From contig NZ_PJND01000007.1 in NCBI RefSeq assembly GCF_002846575.1, forward strand, positions 1,116,001 to 1,180,000: 64,000 nucleotides of DNA, in the 5' to 3' direction. Of this stretch, positions 26,250 to 34,170 are shown piece after piece; position 1 is the stretch's first letter; each line of letters starts with the position of its first letter. The notes under the pieces were generated by a model that did not search any database, had not been told where the DNA came from, and saw nothing but the letters and a program-made list of their open reading frames with translations. Source of the DNA: Flavobacterium lindanitolerans (GTDB taxonomy: Bacteria; Bacteroidota; Bacteroidia; Flavobacteriales; Flavobacteriaceae). Made by a program: the position numbers and the translations under genes.

Positions 26250-28010
26250 CTATTTTATATTGATTTCATAAGGGAGCAGTGCCTGCATTCCTTTTTGAGC
26301 GCTCATTCTTCTGATTTGCTCAATCATCTGGTAGTTTTCCTCGCCAACTTCTTCTTTGATAAAGCTTTCTTTCGACTTCATAAAAGGCATTCCGCCAAAT
26401 AAATCTCCAAATTTTTTCTCATAAGAAGGGAAATCAGCTGTTTTATATTCCTTAATATTTGCCAGTTTTGCAGCTTCCTTCAAGGCATCATCCATGCCGC
26501 CAATTTTGTCTACCAATCCAATTTTCAGGGCATCGGTACCGGTCCAGACTCTTCCCTGTGCGATAGAATCAACAGCTTCAAATTTCATATTTCTCCCCTG
26601 GGCAACGCGGCCTACAAAAACTTTGTAGATATTTTCTACACTTTCCTGAAGGGTGCCTTTTGTTCCTTCATCCAATGGCAGGAAGATGCTGTATCCGGCT
26701 GCGTTCTGATGTGTTTTTACCTGTTCGGTATGAATACCGATATTGTTGGTCAGTTTTGTAATGTTTGGCAATGTTCCAAAAACTCCAATTGAGCCAGTGA
26801 TTGTTGTTTCTTCAGCGAAGATTTTGCTGGCATTGCAAGCTATATAATAACCTCCGGAAGCAGCAACATTACCCATAGAAACAACTACCGGTTTTACTTT
26901 TTTGGTCAGTTCAATTTCTCTCCAAATCAGGTCGGAAGTCAAGGCGCTACCACCCGGACTGTCAATTCTCAAGACAATGGCTTTAACATTTTTGTCTTTT
27001 CTGGCTTTTTGCAAAGAACGTCTCATTGAGCCTTCGCCTATAATATTTACATCACCTTCTCCGCTAAGTATGGTTCCCTGTGCGTAGATAATAGCAATAG
27101 TGTTGTCAGTGGCAGGTTTTTTTCCTGTTGTTGAGTTTTTATGGGCATAGTCAATAATGCTTACCGTATTGTATTCTTCATCTTTTTTGACTTTTAGAGC
27201 TTTACGGATACCGTCATGATATTCGTCTTCATAAGCAATCTTATCAATAAGCTTCTCTGCTTTTGCCATTTCAGGAGTTCTTGCCAGCAGGCCATTTGCG
27301 ATTTCATTCAGTCGGTCAACAGAAATGTTTCGGCTTTTTGAAATGTCGGCAACTACAGAATTCCACACAGAATTTAATAAAACAGAAATCTGCTCCCGGT
27401 TGGCCTCACTCATTTCGTTAGCCAAATAAGGTTCCACGGCGCTTTTGTATTTTCCATGACGGATAACTTCCATTTTAATGCCGGTTTTTTCCTGGAAGTC
27501 TTTGTAGAACATAACTTCGGAAGAAAGTCCCTTGAAATCCATTTCTCCAACCGGGTTAAGATAAATGGTGTCGGCAACAGAATTTAAGTAATATTCTTTC
27601 TGGCTGTAAGAATTCGCATAGGCCACGACAAATTTTCCGGACTTCTTAAAGTCTTCCAGTTTGTCACGAAGTGCCTTGCTTTGTGCCATTCCTAATAATG
27701 AAATGTTATTCAGTATTGAAATTCCTTTGATTTTGCTGTCTGTTTTTGCCGCATCAATAGCATTGATAACGTCAGAAAGCCCGTTTGTTTTTTCTTCATT
27801 CAGGAACTCGAAATCCTCGTATAAAAATTTTCCGGCATAGTCGTTGGTTACTTCTTCGAGATTGAGTTCAATTACGGAGTTATCTTTTACGGTGACGGTT
27901 TTTTCGTTATTGCCAAACAAAGCGGCAATAATTATAAATCCGAAGAAAAGGATAAACAGGAAAACAAATAAGCCGAGTACGGTTGAAAATACATTCTTTA
28001 AAAAATTCAT
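26250..28010 (-). CDS. sppA: Signal peptide peptidase SppA (67K type)
   Basis: A 586-residue inner-membrane serine protease that degrades cleaved signal peptides. One N-terminal transmembrane helix (about residues 8-33) is followed by two ClpP-like domains, the long-form (E. coli) architecture. The catalytic lysine is probably in GKYKSAVEPY and the serine in NVAASGGYYIACNA; these are the standard Lys/Ser dyad sites. Sequence around ILRIDSPGGSA is also conserved. It is transcribed away from folK-dNK, which diverges from it. Confidence 0.95.
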   Translation of the reverse strand: MNFLKNVFSTVLGLFVFLFILFFGFIIIAALFGNNEKTVTVKDNSVIELNLEEVTNDYAGKFLYEDFEFLNEEKTNGLSDVINAIDAAKTDSKIKGISILNNISLLGMAQSKALRDKLEDFKKSGKFVVAYANSYSQKEYYLNSVADTIYLNPVGEMDFKGLSSEVMFYKDFQEKTGIKMEVIRHGKYKSAVEPYLANEMSEANREQISVLLNSVWNSVVADISKSRNISVDRLNEIANGLLARTPEMAKAEKLIDKIAYEDEYHDGIRKALKVKKDEEYNTVSIIDYAHKNSTTGKKPATDNTIAIIYAQGTILSGEGDVNIIGEGSMRRSLQKARKDKNVKAIVLRIDSPGGSALTSDLIWREIELTKKVKPVVVSMGNVAASGGYYIACNASKIFAEETTITGSIGVFGTLPNITKLTNNIGIHTEQVKTHQNAAGYSIFLPLDEGTKGTLQESVENIYKVFVGRVAQGRNMKFEAVDSIAQGRVWTGTDALKIGLVDKIGGMDDALKEAAKLANIKEYKTADFPSYEKKFGDLFGGMPFMKSKESFIKEEVGEENYQMIEQIRRMSAQKGMQALLPYEINIK

Positions 28011-28134
28011 AGTATTGTTATTTCTTTATAGGTCACATACATAATAGAAAAGTTACAAATTTCGGAGGAATAATTTCAGGTTGCAACTTAAAAATGTGCT
28101 TTTGTGTGAAATACTTTTCCTTAATTTGCAGTCT

Positions 28135-29274
28135 ATGAAAATGCAGCACCAGGCCATATTATCTATCGGAAGCAATCAAGGCGACAGGCTTCGCAATATT
28201 CAGGAAGCTATTGATTTGATTCACAGCGAGGTTGCGACTGTTGTGAAAGTTTCCAGGTTGTATGAAACGCCGGCCTGGGGTTTTGAAGGCGATGCATTTT
28301 ATAATTGTGCCCTATTGGTTCATACCTGCAAAGAGTCTGCGGTGCTTTTGGATGAAATCTTAAACGCCGAACTTCGTTTAGGAAGAATCAGAAACAAGGC
28401 AATGGGTTATCAGTCCCGGACTATTGATATAGATGTCATCAGTTTTGATGAAGAAATAATCGATACCGAAAACCTGAAAGTACCACATCCACGCATGGCC
28501 GACAGGAAATTTGTGTTGCTGCCGATGGACGACCTGAAATCGGATTTTGTGCATCCTGTATTGCAGAAGAATGTGACCGAATTGTTGAGAGAGTGCCAGG
28601 ATGATTCGGATTGTAAGGTGGTTTCCAATTTGAAATCTCCGGTAACAGATTATCATTTTGACCGATTCAATTATATAGCCATTGAAGGAAATATTGGCGC
28701 CGGAAAAACAACATTGGCTCACAAAATTGCTGAAGATTTTAATGCCAAGACAGTTTTGGAAGGTTTTGCAGACAATCCTTTTTTGCCAAAATTTTATAAA
28801 GACCAGGCGAGGTATGCTTTTCCGTTAGAAATGTCATTTTTGGCCGACAGATACCAGCAGTTGTCACAGGATTTGGCACAATTTGACCTGTTTAAGGATT
28901 TTATTGTTGCAGACTACCATATTTTTAAATCCCTGATTTTTGCCAAAGTTACTTTAGGAGAAGACGAATACCGTTTGTATAAAACGCTTTTCGATATCAT
29001 CTACAAGGAAATGAAAAAGCCCGATTTGTATGTGTATCTTTATCAGAACACGGAGCGGCTATTGGAGAACATCAAAAAAAGAGGACGTTCCTATGAGCAG
29101 GAAATCCCGGCAGAATATCTGGATAAAATCAGCAGGGGATACCTGGACTATATAAAATCTCAAAAAGATTTGAATGTCCTGATCATTGATGTTTCGGATA
29201 AAGATTTTGTCAAAAACCAAAGTGATTATCTTCAGATTTTAAACGAAATCGAAAGCAAGGCTTTGGCTGTATAA
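28135..29274 (+). CDS. HPPK-deoxynucleoside kinase fusion
   Basis: A 379-residue bifunctional protein. The N-terminal half (to about 150) is 6-hydroxymethyl-dihydropterin pyrophosphokinase (FolK): ILSIGSNQGDR, SRLYETPAWG, NCALLV, and the SRTIDIDVISF and HPRMADRKFVLLP motifs. The C-terminal half is a deoxynucleoside kinase: P-loop EGNIGAGKTTLA, the FADNPFLPKFY substrate region, DRY near the active site, and YVYLYQNTERLLENIKKRGR as the lid. Domains are joined by a short linker near residues 150-170. I chose ATG 28135; an in-frame TTG at 28081 adds 18 residues. I recall the same fusion being described for Flavobacterium psychrophilum, where the kinase preferred deoxyadenosine. Confidence 0.93.
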   Translation: MKMQHQAILSIGSNQGDRLRNIQEAIDLIHSEVATVVKVSRLYETPAWGFEGDAFYNCALLVHTCKESAVLLDEILNAELRLGRIRNKAMGYQSRTIDIDVISFDEEIIDTENLKVPHPRMADRKFVLLPMDDLKSDFVHPVLQKNVTELLRECQDDSDCKVVSNLKSPVTDYHFDRFNYIAIEGNIGAGKTTLAHKIAEDFNAKTVLEGFADNPFLPKFYKDQARYAFPLEMSFLADRYQQLSQDLAQFDLFKDFIVADYHIFKSLIFAKVTLGEDEYRLYKTLFDIIYKEMKKPDLYVYLYQNTERLLENIKKRGRSYEQEIPAEYLDKISRGYLDYIKSQKDLNVLIIDVSDKDFVKNQSDYLQILNEIESKALAV

Positions 29275-29275
29275 G

Positions 29276-29806
29276 CTAGTAATTCAGTTTCTGGAACAAA
29301 TCCCATACTACAATTCCGGCACTTACAGAAATGTTTAGCGAATGTTTGGTTCCCAATTGTGGAATTTCTATTGTTCCCTCACACTTTTTGATGGCTTCCT
29401 GCGAAACACCTTTTACTTCGTTTCCAAAAACCAGAGCATATTTCTGTCCGCTTTTTGGTTCGAATTCCTGAAGTGAAATAGAGTTTTCTACTTGTTCTAT
29501 TGCCATGACCGAAACGTTTTCTTTTTGTAACGTATCAATAACTTCCAAAACGTCTTTTGCATATTCCCAGGCAACGGTTTCGGTAGCGCCTAAAGCTGTT
29601 TTATGGATTTCTTTATTGGGTGGAGTTGCCGTGATACCGCAGAGATAGATTTTTTCAATCAAAAAAGCATCGGCTGTTCTGAAAACAGAACCGATATTGT
29701 GCAGGCTTCGGATGTCGTCCAGGATGATTGTAATTGGTGTTTTTTCTGCCTGTTTAAAATCTTCAATGCTTTTTCTTTCTAATTCGCTGTTGGCAAGTTT
29801 TCTCAT
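29276..29806 (-). CDS. TrmH-family RNA 2'-O-methyltransferase
   Basis: A 176-residue SpoU/TrmH methyltransferase with the trefoil-knot SAM-binding fold. Motif 1 is DDIRSLHNIGSVFRTADAF (arginine important for catalysis), motif 2 is ALVFGNEVKGVS, and motif 3 is IPQLGTKHSLNISVSAGIVVWDL. This pattern is the TrmH/SpoU core without the extra N-terminal substrate-binding domain of 23S enzymes. The substrate is likely tRNA but cannot be told from sequence. It converges with folK-dNK (stops 1 bp apart) and diverges from mutS. Confidence 0.92.
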   Translation of the reverse strand: MRKLANSELERKSIEDFKQAEKTPITIILDDIRSLHNIGSVFRTADAFLIEKIYLCGITATPPNKEIHKTALGATETVAWEYAKDVLEVIDTLQKENVSVMAIEQVENSISLQEFEPKSGQKYALVFGNEVKGVSQEAIKKCEGTIEIPQLGTKHSLNISVSAGIVVWDLFQKLNY

Positions 29807-29871
29807 AAATGCGGATGCAATATTGTTAGTTTTTCTATTTTAGCAAAAATAATTTAAAAATCTGAATACTC

Positions 29872-32478
29872 TTGGCCACGAAAGACAAAACTCCGAAAGA
29901 AACTCCGTTAATGAAGCAATACAATGAGATTAAGGCGAAATATCCGGACGCCTGTTTGTTGTTCAGAGTAGGGGATTTTTATGAAACTTTTGGAGAAGAT
30001 GCAATACGCGCTTCAAAAATACTGGGAATCGTCCTGACAAAAAGAGGCGCAGGTTCCGATACGGAAACGGCTTTGGCCGGATTCCCGCACCATTCCCTGA
30101 ATACTTATCTGCCTAAACTGGTTAAAGCCGGACTTCGCGTAGCGATTTGCGACCAGCTTGAAGACCCGAAAATGACAAAAACTATCGTGAAGCGTGGTGT
30201 TACTGAATTGGTGACTCCCGGCGTTTCTATGAATGATGAGGTGTTGCAGTCTAAATCGAATAACTTCCTGGCTTCGATTTATTTTGGGAAAAGGATTATA
30301 GGTATTTCATTTTTGGATGTTTCTACGGGAGAATTTTTAGCAGCACAGGGTAATGAAGAATATATAGACAAGCTGCTCCAGAACTTTAGCCCAAGCGAAG
30401 TGCTGGTTCCAAAACAGAACAAGGCCAACTTTAAAGAGGTTTTTGGTGAAGACTTCCATAACTTTTATCTTGAAGACTGGGTGTATAAAGAAGATTATGC
30501 TTTTGAAACGCTAACGGGACATTTTCAGACCAATTCCTTAAAAGGATTTGGAATTGAAGAATTGCCGGAGGGAATTATTGCGTCAGGAGCGATATTGTAT
30601 TATCTGTCCGAAACACAGCATAACAAAGTACAGCATATTACTTCAATACAGCGAATTGCGGAAGATGCTTATGTTTGGATGGACCGATTCACTATCCGGA
30701 ATTTAGAATTATACCATAGTTATAACCCGAATGCGGTAACACTGTTGGATGTTATTGACAGGACGCTTTCCCCTATGGGTGGTCGCCTCTTAAAGCGTTG
30801 GCTGGCCTTGCCGTTAAAAGATGCAGATAAGGTTAAAGGACGTCATGAAGTGGTTTCTTATCTGAAGGAAAATAATGAGGTGCTGAAAAGCATCCAATAC
30901 CAAATCAAGCAGATTTCGGATTTGGAACGGTTGATTTCAAAAATCGCTACCGGAAAAGTGTCGCCAAGGGAAGTTGTAAACCTGAAGGAATCGTTGGATG
31001 CCATTATTCCAATAAAAACATTGGCACTTGACAGTAAGAATACGGCTGTCAAAACGATAGGAGACAGCCTTCATAGTTGTGACCTCCTAAGAGAAAAAAT
31101 TAAAGAGACCTTAAATCCGGATGCTCCCGTTTCGATCAACAAGGGAAATGCGATTGCCAAAGGTGTGCATGCTGAATTGGACGAGTTAAGAAGTATATCT
31201 ACTTCCGGCAAAGAATATCTTGAGGGAATCGAAACTCGTGAATCGGAGAGAACAGGAATTTCTTCTTTAAAAATATCTTTTAATAATGTTTTTGGTTATT
31301 ATATAGAAGTAAGAAATACGCATAAAGATAAGGTGCCGGTCGAATGGATTCGCAAGCAGACCTTGGTCAATGCCGAGCGTTACATTACGGAAGAATTAAA
31401 AGAATATGAAACCAAGATTCTGGGTGCAGAAGAGAAAATCCACCAACTGGAAAGCCAGCTTTTTGAACAGCTGGTGGTTTGGATTTCCACTTATATAAAA
31501 CCGGTACAGCTCAATGCAAATTTAATTGCGCAATTGGACTGCCTGTCTTCATTTACGCAGTTGGCAATCGAGAACAATTACATATGTCCGGTTCTGGATG
31601 ATACATTTGAACTTGAAATAAAGAACGGTCGCCATCCGGTGATTGAAAAACAGCTTCCGGTGGGAGTTCCTTATATTGCCAATGATGTTTATTTGGACAG
31701 GGAAACCCAGCAGATAATCATGATTACAGGTCCTAACATGTCCGGTAAGTCGGCTATTTTGCGCCAAACGGCACTGATTGTACTATTGGCCCAGATGGGA
31801 AGCTTTGTTCCGGCAGAAAGCGTTAGAATGGGTATTGTCGATAAGATTTTTACAAGAGTAGGAGCGTCGGATAATATTTCGATGGGCGAATCTACTTTTA
31901 TGGTGGAGATGAATGAGACCGCTTCCATTCTTAACAACCTTTCAGACAGAAGTTTGGTGCTTTTGGATGAGATAGGAAGAGGAACGAGTACGTATGATGG
32001 AATCTCAATCGCCTGGGCAATTGCGGAGTATCTGCATGAACATCCCGGAAGGCCAAAAACCTTATTTGCGACGCACTACCATGAACTTAATGAAATGACC
32101 GAAATTCTGGAGCGTATCCAAAATTATAATGTGTCTGTAAAAGAATTAAAGGATACGGTTCTTTTTATCCGAAAACTTATAAAAGGTGGAAGTGCCCATA
32201 GTTTTGGAATTCATGTGGCAAAGATGGCAGGAATGCCGCAAACAGTCATCCAGAAAGCGCAGAAACTGCTTAAAAAACTGGAAAAAGACCATTCCGGCGA
32301 AGCATTGAATGGCACTAAATCTTCAAATGACGAAATGCAGTTGAGTATTTTTAATTTGGATGACCCGCTTTTAGAAGAAATAAAAGACGAAATACTCAAT
32401 TTGGATATTAATACGCTGACTCCGGTTGAAGCCCTGATGAAGCTCAATGAAATCAAACGAATGTTAAGAAAGAAGTAA
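29872..32478 (+). CDS. mutS: DNA mismatch repair protein MutS
   Basis: An 868-residue MutS1 protein that recognises mismatches. The mismatch-binding FYE is F36-Y37-E38 in [11 protein letters not shown]. Walker A is [13 protein letters not shown], Walker B lies around [16 protein letters not shown], and LFATHYHEL is the conserved C-terminal signature. Length is normal. The start codon is TTG (29872): the next in-frame ATG is 13 codons later and would delete the conserved KETPLMKQY start. The gene diverges from trmH with a 65 bp gap. Two tRNA genes follow after about 140 bp. Confidence 0.97.
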   Translation: MATKDKTPKETPLMKQYNEIKAKYPDACLLFRVGDFYETFGEDAIRASKILGIVLTKRGAGSDTETALAGFPHHSLNTYLPKLVKAGLRVAICDQLEDPKMTKTIVKRGVTELVTPGVSMNDEVLQSKSNNFLASIYFGKRIIGISFLDVSTGEFLAAQGNEEYIDKLLQNFSPSEVLVPKQNKANFKEVFGEDFHNFYLEDWVYKEDYAFETLTGHFQTNSLKGFGIEELPEGIIASGAILYYLSETQHNKVQHITSIQRIAEDAYVWMDRFTIRNLELYHSYNPNAVTLLDVIDRTLSPMGGRLLKRWLALPLKDADKVKGRHEVVSYLKENNEVLKSIQYQIKQISDLERLISKIATGKVSPREVVNLKESLDAIIPIKTLALDSKNTAVKTIGDSLHSCDLLREKIKETLNPDAPVSINKGNAIAKGVHAELDELRSISTSGKEYLEGIETRESERTGISSLKISFNNVFGYYIEVRNTHKDKVPVEWIRKQTLVNAERYITEELKEYETKILGAEEKIHQLESQLFEQLVVWISTYIKPVQLNANLIAQLDCLSSFTQLAIENNYICPVLDDTFELEIKNGRHPVIEKQLPVGVPYIANDVYLDRETQQIIMITGPNMSGKSAILRQTALIVLLAQMGSFVPAESVRMGIVDKIFTRVGASDNISMGESTFMVEMNETASILNNLSDRSLVLLDEIGRGTSTYDGISIAWAIAEYLHEHPGRPKTLFATHYHELNEMTEILERIQNYNVSVKELKDTVLFIRKLIKGGSAHSFGIHVAKMAGMPQTVIQKAQKLLKKLEKDHSGEALNGTKSSNDEMQLSIFNLDDPLLEEIKDEILNLDINTLTPVEALMKLNEIKRMLRKK

Positions 32479-32543
32479 TGGGATTTTAAAGATTACGTTA
32501 TCAGAAAGTTATGTTTTTCTTGATGTTTTTTTGAAAAAAGTTC

Positions 32544-32573
32544 TTGTATAATTGAATTAATGTATTAAATTTG
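32544..32573 (+). promoter_or_regulatory. tRNA-Gly/tRNA-Leu promoter
   Basis: A -33 TTG (32544-32546) and -7 TAAATTTG (32566-32573) are 19 bp apart, a good match to the Bacteroidota consensus. The predicted start is near 32580, about 40 bp before tRNA-Gly. Confidence 0.7.
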
Positions 32574-32620
32574 CATCCGCAATATGGTTCAAGTGTTGCA
32601 GTTCTTATCAAATACACAAT

Positions 32621-32693
32621 GCGAAAATAGCTCAGTTGGTAGAGCGCGACCTTGCCAAGGTCGAGGTCGCGGGTTCGAGCCCCGTTTTTCGCT
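32621..32693 (+). tRNA. tRNA-Gly (anticodon GCC)
   Basis: A complete 73 nt cloverleaf. Acceptor GCGAAAA pairs with TTTTCGC, D arm GCTC/GAGC, anticodon stem CGACC/GGTCG with loop TTGCCAA, and T arm GCGGG/CCCGT with TTCGAGC. The discriminator base is T. CCA is not encoded, as usual in Bacteroidota. Confidence 0.97.
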
Positions 32694-32708
32694 CAAATTA
32701 AAGTCCAT

Positions 32709-32794
32709 GCTCGGATGGTGAAATTGGTAGACACGCTGGACTTAAAATCCAGTGAACAGCAATGTTCGTGCGGGTTCAAGTCCCGCTCTGAGTA
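32709..32794 (+). tRNA. tRNA-Leu (anticodon TAA)
   Basis: An 86 nt class II tRNA with a long variable arm. Acceptor GCTCGGA pairs with TCTGAGT, including two G-T wobbles; anticodon stem CTGGA/TCCAG with loop CTTAAAA (anticodon TAA); T stem GCGGG/CCCGC. The discriminator base is A. No CCA is encoded. It lies 15 bp after tRNA-Gly and is probably cotranscribed. Confidence 0.96.
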
Positions 32795-32797
32795 CTC

Positions 32798-32823
32798 AAA
32801 AGCCCCTTTTTAGGGGCTTTTTT
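32798..32823 (+). terminator. Terminator after the tRNA pair
   Basis: AAAGCCCC (32798-32805) pairs with GGGGCTTT (32813-32820) around a TTTTTA loop and is followed by TTTATTTT. Confidence 0.88.
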
Positions 32824-32996
32824 ATTTTAGTGTTGTATGTGTAATATGGGAATTCTTATAACGAAAATCTGATAAGAACTCTTACGAAGTCAATACGAAG
32901 AATTGCTTCAAATTAATTTTTAAAACAGGAGATATTACAGGGTGTTAGTGTTCTGAGGAATTTGTAATATTTAGCCTTTGTGTTATTAATGTCTTC

Positions 32997-33027
32997 TTGT
33001 GAAGACTGAAATTTATTTTTATATTTG
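32997..33027 (+). promoter_or_regulatory. Promoter ahead of a terminated leader and DUF1508 gene
   Basis: A -33 TTG (32997-32999) and -7 TATATTTG (33020-33027) are 20 bp apart. The predicted start is near 33033. A terminator follows at 33061-33088, only about 28 nt after it, so most transcripts may be very short. Confidence 0.6.
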
Positions 33028-33032
33028 GACTA

Positions 33033-33088
33033 CTATCATTAAGGAATAATCAATTAATGAAAAAGCCTCTCAATTGGGAGGCTTTTTT
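33033..33088 (+). ncRNA. Candidate short RNA or attenuator leader
   Basis: Between the predicted transcription start near 33033 and the terminator end is about 55 nt. This could be a small RNA of its own, or the leader of the DUF1508 gene whose start lies 24 bp further on. No open reading frame or known RNA family is recognised. A 48-codon frame from ATG 33057 runs through the hairpin and overlaps the next gene out of frame, which I consider accidental. Confidence 0.3.
33061..33088 (+). terminator. Terminator immediately before the DUF1508 gene
   Basis: AAAAGCCTC (33061-33069) pairs with GAGGCTTTT (33078-33086) and is followed by T. It lies 24 bp before the DUF1508 start, so the gene may depend on read-through. 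Confidence 0.82.
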
Positions 33089-33112
33089 GTCTTTAACTAT
33101 TTTTGGTTTTAT

Positions 33113-33463
33113 ATGGGCGCATTCGTTATCAGTAAAAAAGATGAAGATCACTACAAATTTGTTTATACTTCGCGAAAAGGTAAGATTGTCTTTACCAGTA
33201 TGACGTATGAATTGAAAATGGATTGCGAGAGCGACATTGAAATTATCAAGGCAAAAGCAGAAACAGCGCTCTGTTTGAAATTTAAGGCCTCCAGTGGCAA
33301 GTATTTCTATAAATTGATTATAGACAGTAAAATTTATGCGGTTAGCCGGAAATTCAATACAGAATTACGTTTAGCAAAAGGAATAGCCGAAGTGGCTTTG
33401 TATGTGCCTAAAGCCGAGGTGTTGGATTTTACCGGAGCCGATATTTTTGCAGATTTGCCTTAA
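33113..33463 (+). CDS. DUF1508 (YegP-like) domain protein
   Basis: A 116-residue cytoplasmic protein resembling the YegP/DUF1508 family: MGAFVISKKDEDHYKFVYTS, GKIVFTSMTYELKMDCESDIEIIKA, then a second repeat-like unit, ASSGKYFYKLIIDSKIYAVS. Function unknown; the family is often stress related. I chose ATG 33113; the upstream TTG at 33074 lies inside the terminator hairpin. No separate promoter fits in the 24 bp between terminator and start. The family match is fair, as the motif is short and the copy somewhat diverged. Confidence 0.65.
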   Translation: MGAFVISKKDEDHYKFVYTSRKGKIVFTSMTYELKMDCESDIEIIKAKAETALCLKFKASSGKYFYKLIIDSKIYAVSRKFNTELRLAKGIAEVALYVPKAEVLDFTGADIFADLP

Positions 33464-33504
33464 TTTAAATGATTAACGGAAACCAGTAAGTTTGTGTTTT
33501 CTTG

Positions 33505-33561
33505 TTTGCGGCTCTGCGCCTTTGCGTGAAATAATTGCTCGCAAAGGCGCAGAGCCGCAAA
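33505..33561. repeat. Dispersed palindromic repeat (copy 1)
   Basis: A perfect 22 bp inverted repeat, 33505-33526 and 33540-33561, with a 13 nt loop. The arms include GGCTCTGCGCC and CTTTGCG. A second copy at 48903-48960 shares arm and loop sequence. It is much more GC-rich than the surroundings and lacks a T-run. It resembles bacterial REP-type elements. Confidence 0.85.
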
Positions 33562-33635
33562 GTTTCTGGATAATATAGATGTAGAATAATGCCTGTCTGT
33601 TATAAACTTCCTCATGGCTATTTAGCTATAAGGCA

Positions 33636-33668
33636 TAAAAAAAACCCTGCTAAAAGCAGGGTTATTTT
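33636..33668 (-). terminator. Terminator after the small lipoprotein gene
   Basis: Stem AACCCTGC (33643-33650) pairs with GCAGGGTT (33656-33663). T-rich tracts follow on the minus strand; a T-run also lies on the plus strand. Confidence 0.85.
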
Positions 33669-33684
33669 TTTTACTGTGTGCTAA

Positions 33685-33918
33685 TTATTGTTTAGCAGGA
33701 GCAGCAGCTTCAGCTTTAGCTTCTTCAACTTTAGCTTCTTCAGCAACTTTAGTGCTATCAACAGTAGCTTCAGCGTTTACTTCAGCGTTTTCAACAGCTT
33801 GAGTAGCCTCAACTTCTGTAGCTTCAACAGCAGCCTCTTCAGCTGGTTTTTCAGTTTCTTTGCAAGAAACAAATGCCATAGTAGCAACTAATGCTAAGCT
33901 TAATACAACTTTTTTCAT
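33685..33918 (-). CDS. Small Ala/Glu-rich lipoprotein
   Basis: A 77-residue protein with a lipoprotein signal: hydrophobic VVLSLALVATMAF then the lipobox VSC (cysteine at residue 19). The mature part is almost entirely A, E, V, K, T, made of near-repeats such as EATEVEATQAVE and EEAKVEEAKAEAAAP. No catalytic or binding motif is visible. It looks like a simple lipid-anchored, extended or helical spacer protein. The promoter at 33955-33962 and terminator at 33636-33668 make a single-gene unit. The gene is plausibly highly expressed, but this is inference. Confidence 0.82.
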   Translation of the reverse strand: MKKVVLSLALVATMAFVSCKETEKPAEEAAVEATEVEATQAVENAEVNAEATVDSTKVAEEAKVEEAKAEAAAPAKQ

Positions 33919-33954
33919 CTTACTAAATTATAAAGGTTAATTATTAATTCGGAG

Positions 33955-33962
33955 CAAAGATA
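33955..33962 (-). promoter_or_regulatory. Promoter -7 element of the small lipoprotein gene
   Basis: On the minus strand it reads TATCTTTG, a match to TAnnTTTG, about 35 bp upstream of the start. No strict -33 TTG is present. Confidence 0.55.
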
Positions 33963-34170
33963 TAAATTTTTTAATATCTTAAAATATTTATTGAACTTTT
34001 TTTTAAAGATTTTTTTTAAAAATAAATTCCTTGAATTACAAGGCTTTAAATGGGATCTTTGTCATTCAATGCTTGTTAAAAACCCTGATTGAAGTTCCGA
34101 TTCGTCAAATTTTCAAATTTGCCGTCCTATTTTTTGTCAATCTTTAAAAAAACAGGACGTAAATTATCAA

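Noticed and set aside
33057-33200. 48-codon frame starting in the hairpin before the DUF1508 gene
   Set aside because: The start codon abuts the terminator stem and the frame overlaps the DUF1508 gene out of frame; no conserved sequence.
34123-34159. Inverted repeat CGTCCT ... AGGACG after the S46 peptidase gene
   Set aside because: The stem is short, the A/T runs are inside it, and no T-run follows on the minus strand, so I did not call it a terminator.
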